The notes beneath the pieces were generated by a model, which saw only the letters and a program-made list of their open reading frames with translations, was not told where the DNA came from and made no database searches. Below are positions 5,396 through 8,280 of a stretch of DNA of 8,280 nucleotides, one piece after another (position 1 is the stretch's first letter; each line of letters begins with the position of its first letter). The stretch spans positions 11,867 through 20,146 of the forward strand of contig DHWF01000045.1 of the NCBI GenBank assembly GCA_002413045.1, written 5' to 3'. Origin of the DNA: Chloroflexi bacterium UBA5189 (GTDB lineage Bacteria; Chloroflexota; Limnocylindria; Limnocylindrales; CSP1-4). The translations under genes were made by a program, and so were the position numbers.

Positions 5396-5443
5396 GCGAG
5401 CAGCTCCGTGATTTTGGCGATCGAGCTGCAGCCCGCAACGTGT

Positions 5444-6193
5444 TCACGTCGGCCGGCCCCAGGCTACGACGCCCACAACGCCAAATCGGACTTGATCGAG
5501 GCCGTGTCGGGCGAAGACGCCGCGGACCTCGGAATCGAAGCGATCCGCGCGATCGCCCAAGCGCACTCGAGCGAGCGTGCTCGTGCTGTGGAGCATGGCC
5601 AGGTACTCGTCGACGGACTGCTCGAACGGCACAGGCTCAGTTCGAAGTCGACCCTGGATCGCGAATCGACCAGAGGCATCGAGCTCCTCCATGAACTCTG
5701 CGGTCTCGGTGTGATGCTCGACCTCGGAATGGGCACGGATGACCGCCAAGAGCTCGGCCCAGTACGACCCATGGACGATCTCGGCGTCGGCCACGGCCAT
5801 GACCGCGTTCGGAGCGAGGGCATCACGTAGTCGAGGGAGCGCCACGTCGAGGTCCAGCCAGTGCAGGCTGGCGCCAGCCGTGATCAGGCCGTAGGGCCCC
5901 GGGAGCGAAACATCCTCGGCACGCCCGACGATCCACCGGAGACGGCTGTCGGCGCCACCCGGTAGAAGGCGGCCGACTTGGATCATCGCCGCGGACGGAT
6001 CGACCGCATCGACGCGTTCGGCGACGTCGAGCATCGGTCGAGCTAGGGCACCTGTGCCCGTGCCGACATCCAGGATCGTCCGCGGGACGACCAGCAAGCC
6101 GCGCAGGGTCGCCAGAACCTCGCTGGGGTACGGCGCCCGATTGCGGTAGAGGCGGGCGACTTCGCGGTCGGAGAACACAGCGCCCAGGCTCAT
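5444..6193 (-). CDS. class I SAM-dependent methyltransferase, 249 aa
   Basis: The ATG at 6193 lies 3 nt after repeat copy 6. The fold is clear from its motifs: ILDVGTGTGAL at 40-50 is the glycine-rich SAM-binding loop; VDAVDPSAAM at 61-70 provides the acidic residue (D65) that contacts the ribose; RAED at 91-94 is the adenine-side loop; and ASLHWLD at 108-114 is the post-motif seen in UbiE/BioC-like small-molecule methyltransferases. The N-terminal VARLYRNRAPYPSEVL (12-27) resembles the substrate-cap start in these proteins. The length is normal for the family. The substrate cannot be read from sequence. It is cytoplasmic. The gene ends 48 nt before copy 5, the longest such gap in the array. 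It is the only enzyme among the array genes. Confidence 0.93.
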   Translation of the reverse strand: MSLGAVFSDREVARLYRNRAPYPSEVLATLRGLLVVPRTILDVGTGTGALARPMLDVAERVDAVDPSAAMIQVGRLLPGGADSRLRWIVGRAEDVSLPGPYGLITAGASLHWLDLDVALPRLRDALAPNAVMAVADAEIVHGSYWAELLAVIRAHSEVEHHTETAEFMEELDASGRFAIQGRLRTEPVPFEQSVDEYLAMLHSTSTLARVRLGDRADRFDSEVRGVFARHGLDQVRFGVVGVVAWGRPT

Positions 6194-6196
6194 CTT

Positions 6197-6220
6197 TCAG
6201 TCAACGTTCGCGAATAACAC
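6197..6220 (-). repeat. cassette-boundary repeat, copy 6
   Basis: Minus strand: GTGTTATTC, GCGA, ACGTTGACTGA. This is the most divergent full-length copy. Length, spacing and the paired TGA stops are kept. It encodes the end of the upstream small protein (SVIRER, stop at 6201-6203), and the methyltransferase starts 3 nt later. Confidence 0.85.
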
Positions 6221-6467
6221 TTGGGTCTGTCGGCTCCTTCATCGCCGCGGATCCAGATCCGGACCGATCTGGCGGAACTCGAGGAACGCGCGAAGCCGCG
6301 AGCCCTCCGTCGCCCTCATCGTCCCAAAGTGACACTTCCTCCGTGAACTCCATCTCATGATGTCCCCCGCGCAGTCGCTCGACGGCGGTTGCAAAGGCAG
6401 CCACGACGCCTGCGAAGACCGAGCCCCGCTCGTTGCGCGACCGCTGAGGACGTGCCTTATCACTCAC
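6201..6467 (-). CDS. small protein of unknown family, 88 aa
   Basis: A GTG at 6467, 7 nt after repeat copy 7, opens MSDKARPQRSRNERGSVFAG. The first half has a short amphipathic Ala/Val segment (about 17-31), then an acidic stretch EMEFTEEVSLWDDEGDGG. The second half becomes Arg/Pro/Ser-rich and ends SVIRER within repeat copy 6, matching the way neighbouring genes end. From about 6300 an alternative frame reads AFLEFRQIGPDLDPRR and stops at 6239, which looks more protein-like, so a frameshift cannot be excluded. No domain is recognised. The gene is probably real but the true C-terminus is uncertain. Confidence 0.65.
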   Translation of the reverse strand: MSDKARPQRSRNERGSVFAGVVAAFATAVERLRGGHHEMEFTEEVSLWDDEGDGGLAASRVPRVPPDRSGSGSAAMKEPTDPSVIRER

Positions 6468-6474
6468 TTCAGCC

Positions 6475-6498
6475 TCAGTCAGCGTCCGTGAATGTCAC
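6475..6498 (-). repeat. cassette-boundary repeat, copy 7
   Basis: Minus strand: GTGACATTC, ACGG, ACGCTGACTGA, consensus. It begins 23 nt after the stop of the three-helix membrane protein. The palindrome GTCACGTGAC overlaps its left edge, and TGAGG follows as for copy 4. Confidence 0.93.
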
Positions 6499-6521
6499 GT
6501 GACGCGAGACGCGACAGGTCC

Positions 6522-7157
6522 TCAATCCCACTCTTCGGTCCAACGCCACCAACCATCGCCGATCGACTGGAACGAAGGGCCCGTCCAGACTCCGGCCGCC
6601 TCGCCTTCGTCTTCGACAAAGGCTGGTTGGCCGGCCGTCGCATAGGCAAAGCCCGACCGACCAAGGCCGCTGTCGTCCACGACGAATCGGAAACCATTCT
6701 CGGTCAGATCAATCGTTCCAACGGCATACAGCCCAACCCAGCCGCGACTCCTCGAACCACCAGCCGAAATGTCGCGCGCCAGTGCGTTCATAGCATCCCG
6801 AGACAGATTGAAGCGCGCATCGATGAGCACATCCGTCCGGGTGATCGCGAACACCACGCCGAGAACCAGCGGAATTGCCAGCCAGCGGGCCCATGCCGAA
6901 GGCGACAGACGCCACCGCGCACGTGTCCCGGCGATGGCCCATCGGACGAACCATGCGACCGCAAGCGCCAGCCAGATCGGTGCGGTTACGAGGAGCATTC
7001 CGAGAGAGCCACGAGTGTTCGTGTCGACCGCCAACACCACGGCGGCTATCGTCGCCGCAAAGAAGATGATCCCTGGGGGACCAACACGCAGGCGCGCCGA
7101 AATCGCGTTACGGAGTCGGTTCGAGCCAGCCGAGTTGGTGGCAATCACTGAACGCAC
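6522..7157 (-). CDS. three-helix membrane protein with C-terminal extracytoplasmic-type domain, 211 aa
   Basis: A GTG at 7157, 5 nt after the degenerate repeat copy 8, starts the gene; a second GTG three codons later is an alternative. Hydrophobic segments lie at about 29-44 (GIIFFAATIAAVVLAV), 53-75 and 91-105 (RWLAIPLVLGVVFAI). The remaining 100 residues are soluble and Gly/Trp-rich, with GWVGLYAVGTIDLTENGFRF at 139-158, then DDSGLGRSGFAYATAGQP and a Trp-rich end (DGWWRWTEEWD). With three helices the tail may be outside the cell, but the topology is not certain. There is no catalytic motif and no family I can name. It is the first gene in transcription order inside the repeat-bounded array. 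Confidence 0.88.
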   Translation of the reverse strand: MRSVIATNSAGSNRLRNAISARLRVGPPGIIFFAATIAAVVLAVDTNTRGSLGMLLVTAPIWLALAVAWFVRWAIAGTRARWRLSPSAWARWLAIPLVLGVVFAITRTDVLIDARFNLSRDAMNALARDISAGGSRSRGWVGLYAVGTIDLTENGFRFVVDDSGLGRSGFAYATAGQPAFVEDEGEAAGVWTGPSFQSIGDGWWRWTEEWD

Positions 7158-7162
7158 ATGCT

Positions 7163-7180
7163 CGCTCAGCGTGATGCCAT
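7163..7180 (-). repeat. cassette-boundary repeat, degenerate copy 8
   Basis: Minus strand: ATGGCATCAC then GCTGAGCG. It aligns to the consensus with a gap of about five bases in and around the variable centre, and shares GCTGAGCG with copy 5. Like the others, it precedes a start codon closely (5 nt) and has CGC-TGA in the tail frame (RPMASR). It is weak alone but supported by position. Confidence 0.45.
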
Positions 7181-7323
7181 GGGACGGACATTGTGCCTAG
7201 GAGGCAGACCTCTTAGGTCCGACTCACCTTTGTCGGTGGCGGCAAGCGAACGACGCAGTTCACGTGCCCAGTTTGGCTCGCGCTGGCCAAGGTGTTGGCC
7301 CCCACTCGCTCGCAGTGTCTCGC
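7181..7323. other. interval between array and lipoprotein gene
   Basis: The minus-strand frame leading into copy 8 is open (..LRRSLAATDKGESDLRGLP..) but has no evident start of its own, so it may be the tail of a lost gene. A short palindrome GACCT-CTT-AGGTC lies at about 7208-7220. No other gene is seen. Confidence 0.3.
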
Positions 7324-7716
7324 TTAGGGCCCAAAGTCCTGAGTCACGATGATGTCGCCAAGGATGTTCTTGCCCACACCGATCGCCTTGACACTTCCAT
7401 TGGCAAGCGTGAAGACCGCGACACTGCAGCACGGGGTCGTCCGGAGGGGGGCGCTATCACCCTCGGCGTAGAGGGTCACATCGACGACCGAGGGGCGGTC
7501 CGGGTCGCGCCGCTGAAGCGCACCGTTCGCCGCGCGGATGTATGCGCCGCAGTCGAGCTTCGAGCAGTCGGCCCGTGGGCCCACGGGCCATCCGTCGATG
7601 ACACCGCCCGATGCATTGGCCGCGCATCCCACGAGGACCAGCGCGACCAACACGACCTGGACGCCGGGCTTAACGGTCGACCGCACGAGCGAACGACCAA
7701 GCGACCTCGCAGTCAT
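7324..7716 (-). CDS. predicted lipoprotein, 130 aa
   Basis: The ATG at 7716 gives a basic n-region (residues 1-17), a hydrophobic core (VQVVLVALVLVG, 19-30) and a lipobox-like LVGC with the modified Cys at 31, so the mature protein should be membrane-anchored outside the cytoplasm. The mature part has a CSKLDC pair (51, 56) and adjacent Cys at 96-97, which could form disulfides. It contains AYIRAANGALQRRDPDRPSV, a strand-rich section (VVDVTLYAEG) and a C-terminal VAVFTLANGSVKAIGVG. GGAGG lies about 16 nt before the ATG, rather far, so the start may differ. The family is not recognised. A perfect 20-bp palindrome (7570-7589) lies inside the gene. Confidence 0.8.
   Translation of the reverse strand: MTARSLGRSLVRSTVKPGVQVVLVALVLVGCAANASGGVIDGWPVGPRADCSKLDCGAYIRAANGALQRRDPDRPSVVDVTLYAEGDSAPLRTTPCCSVAVFTLANGSVKAIGVGKNILGDIIVTQDFGP
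7570..7589. repeat. perfect 20-bp palindrome inside the lipoprotein gene
   Basis: The half-site GGCCCGTGGG is followed directly by its reverse complement. It encodes residues around WPVGPRA of the lipoprotein. It could form a strong cruciform or RNA hairpin, or be a dyad operator. Confidence 0.85.
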
Positions 7717-7770
7717 CGCTGGTTACGGTGCGCCTCCTCGGTCGAAAGACAAACGAGTGGAATCCCGCAA

Positions 7771-7782
7771 CCAACGCGTTGG
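7771..7782. promoter_or_regulatory. 12-bp palindrome upstream of the lipoprotein gene
   Basis: CCAACGCGTTGG is a perfect dyad 55 nt before the start codon at 7716, within the only intergenic space that could hold that gene's promoter. This is a position typical of an operator. I see no clear -35/-10 pair, so the regulatory role is inference. Confidence 0.3.
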
Positions 7783-7794
7783 CGCATCCCGCGC

Positions 7795-7819
7795 AAGGGG
7801 TTTTGGCGTGGGTCCCCTT
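7795..7819. other. AAGGGG / CCCCTT hairpin between genes
   Basis: A 6-bp inverted repeat with a 13-nt loop, 35 nt after the minus-strand stop codon at 7854. On the minus strand no T run follows, so termination is uncertain; it could still limit read-through or stabilise the upstream transcript. Confidence 0.3.
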
Positions 7820-7853
7820 TTGGAGACGATCTGCCCGATTGACGGCGGCCGCG

Positions 7854-8222
7854 TCATCTGCAGGTTGCGCGGGTCGGGTTGGTCGTCGGCGGAGCCGGCG
7901 GGTCGGTCGTCGGCGGAGCCGTCGGGTTGGTCGTCGGCGGAGCCGTGGCAGGCGGCGCGACAGGCGGCGCAGATGTTGGGCCGGAGGGCCAGCCGCTCAA
8001 AGCTTGGCCTAGCACAACGGCGGCAACGATCCAGAGGGCGTTCGCGATGACGGGACTCCGCAGCAGCTCACGCCAGAGGCGCGGCTCGTCCTTGGAGCCC
8101 GCCGTCGTTGGCGGGGCATCGAGCGTCGGAACCGGGGCCTGCCCTCTCGATCTAGCAAGGATGCGTCCAACGCCAAGGGCGAGAGGAATTAGGATCGCGA
8201 GGCGAGCGATTGTTCGTCGCAA
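7854..8222 (-). CDS. two-helix membrane protein with Pro/Thr-rich tail, 122 aa
   Basis: A TTG at 8222 follows GGAG with a suitable spacer, and the frame is closed by TGA shortly upstream, so a far longer protein is unlikely. Hydrophobic segments lie at about 6-24 (ARLAILIPLALGVGRILA) and 57-75 (PVIANALWIVAAVVLGQAL), joined by a polar linker with EPRLWRELLRS. The tail (about 80-122) is almost only Pro, Thr, Ala, Asn and Asp, made of an eight-residue repeat of the APPTTNPT type. Such tails commonly act as flexible spacers in the envelope and can be glycosylated. No family is recognised. The hydropathy and the binding site support a real gene. Confidence 0.72.
   Translation of the reverse strand: MRRTIARLAILIPLALGVGRILARSRGQAPVPTLDAPPTTAGSKDEPRLWRELLRSPVIANALWIVAAVVLGQALSGWPSGPTSAPPVAPPATAPPTTNPTAPPTTDPPAPPTTNPTRATCR
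7877..7948. repeat. three tandem 24-bp repeats
   Basis: Three consecutive 24-bp units sharing GGTCGTCGGCGGAGCC encode the Pro/Thr-rich tail of the gene at 7854-8222, eight residues per unit. Differences between units are one or two bases, which suggests recent slippage and length variation among strains. Confidence 0.9.
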
Positions 8223-8280
8223 CGATGGGCTCCATTCGGCAACCCGGCTGACTCAGAGAGTCCCGTGGCTTTGCGGCCCC

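Noticed and set aside
5303..5830. 175-aa plus-strand ORF
   Set aside because: Antisense to the methyltransferase, whose motifs are unambiguous.
3977..6498. CRISPR array
   Set aside because: Copies are 270-825 nt apart with genes between them, not 25-45 nt spacers.
3977..6498. Pho-box-like or other operator repeated before each gene
   Set aside because: The element overlaps coding ends and carries paired stop codons immediately before the next start, leaving no room for a promoter; a pure operator role fits poorly.
6492..7151. 219-aa plus-strand ORF
   Set aside because: It is the antisense shadow of the three-helix membrane gene; the composition is Arg/Pro-rich with no domain.
3977..7180. 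Classical integron attC sites
   Set aside because: The repeat is 24 nt, has no GTTRRRY / RYYYAAC core pair and no long conserved stem. I keep the cassette idea but not the attC label.
7264..7842. 192-aa plus-strand ORF
   Set aside because: Antisense to the lipoprotein gene, which has a clear signal peptide and lipobox.

Overview
The window is GC-rich, with GTG and TTG starts and Shine-Dalgarno-led small genes. It carries no rRNA, tRNA or taxonomic marker. The gene style suggests a soil- or water-type high-GC bacterium such as Chloroflexota or Actinomycetota. That assignment is inference only.

The left part (1-3800) is sparse and holds short genes on both strands: a conserved 63-aa basic protein, a possible Cys-containing protein, a disordered acidic protein, a two-helix membrane protein with a C-terminal SHOCT module, a GlsB/YeaQ (transglycosylase-associated) membrane protein, a small Trp-rich membrane protein, the start of an MCLNCGC-type Cys peptide, and a protein with a strict DQ heptad repeat. 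The intervals between them look decayed or non-coding.

The centre (3977-7180) is the striking part. Seven unrelated genes, all on the minus strand, lie head to tail, and every boundary is marked by a same-orientation 24-nt repeat. Read on the minus strand the repeat is RTGACATTC, then four variable bases, then ACGCTGACTGA. Seven copies have exactly the same length; an eighth, before the first gene, is degenerate. In transcription order the genes are: a three-helix membrane protein (6522-7157), a small soluble protein (6201-6467), a class I SAM methyltransferase (5444-6193), an Imm35/YrhB-type protein (4958-5362), a two-helix membrane protein (4686-4943), an acidic protein (4308-4673), and a membrane protein with a probable one-base insertion (3981-4278). 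Each repeat sits at the 3' end of one gene, often encoding its last residues and stop codon, and ends 0-10 nt before the next gene. This is the layout of a gene-cassette array. The repeat lacks integron attC core sites and no integrase is in the window. After the last repeat come a fragment of an OmpR/PhoB-type winged-helix domain and a terminator-like hairpin.

The right part (7181-8280) holds two more minus-strand genes: a predicted lipoprotein whose coding sequence contains a perfect 20-bp palindrome, and a two-helix protein ending in a Pro/Thr-rich tail built from 24-bp tandem repeats. Neither is bounded by a clear copy of the cassette repeat.
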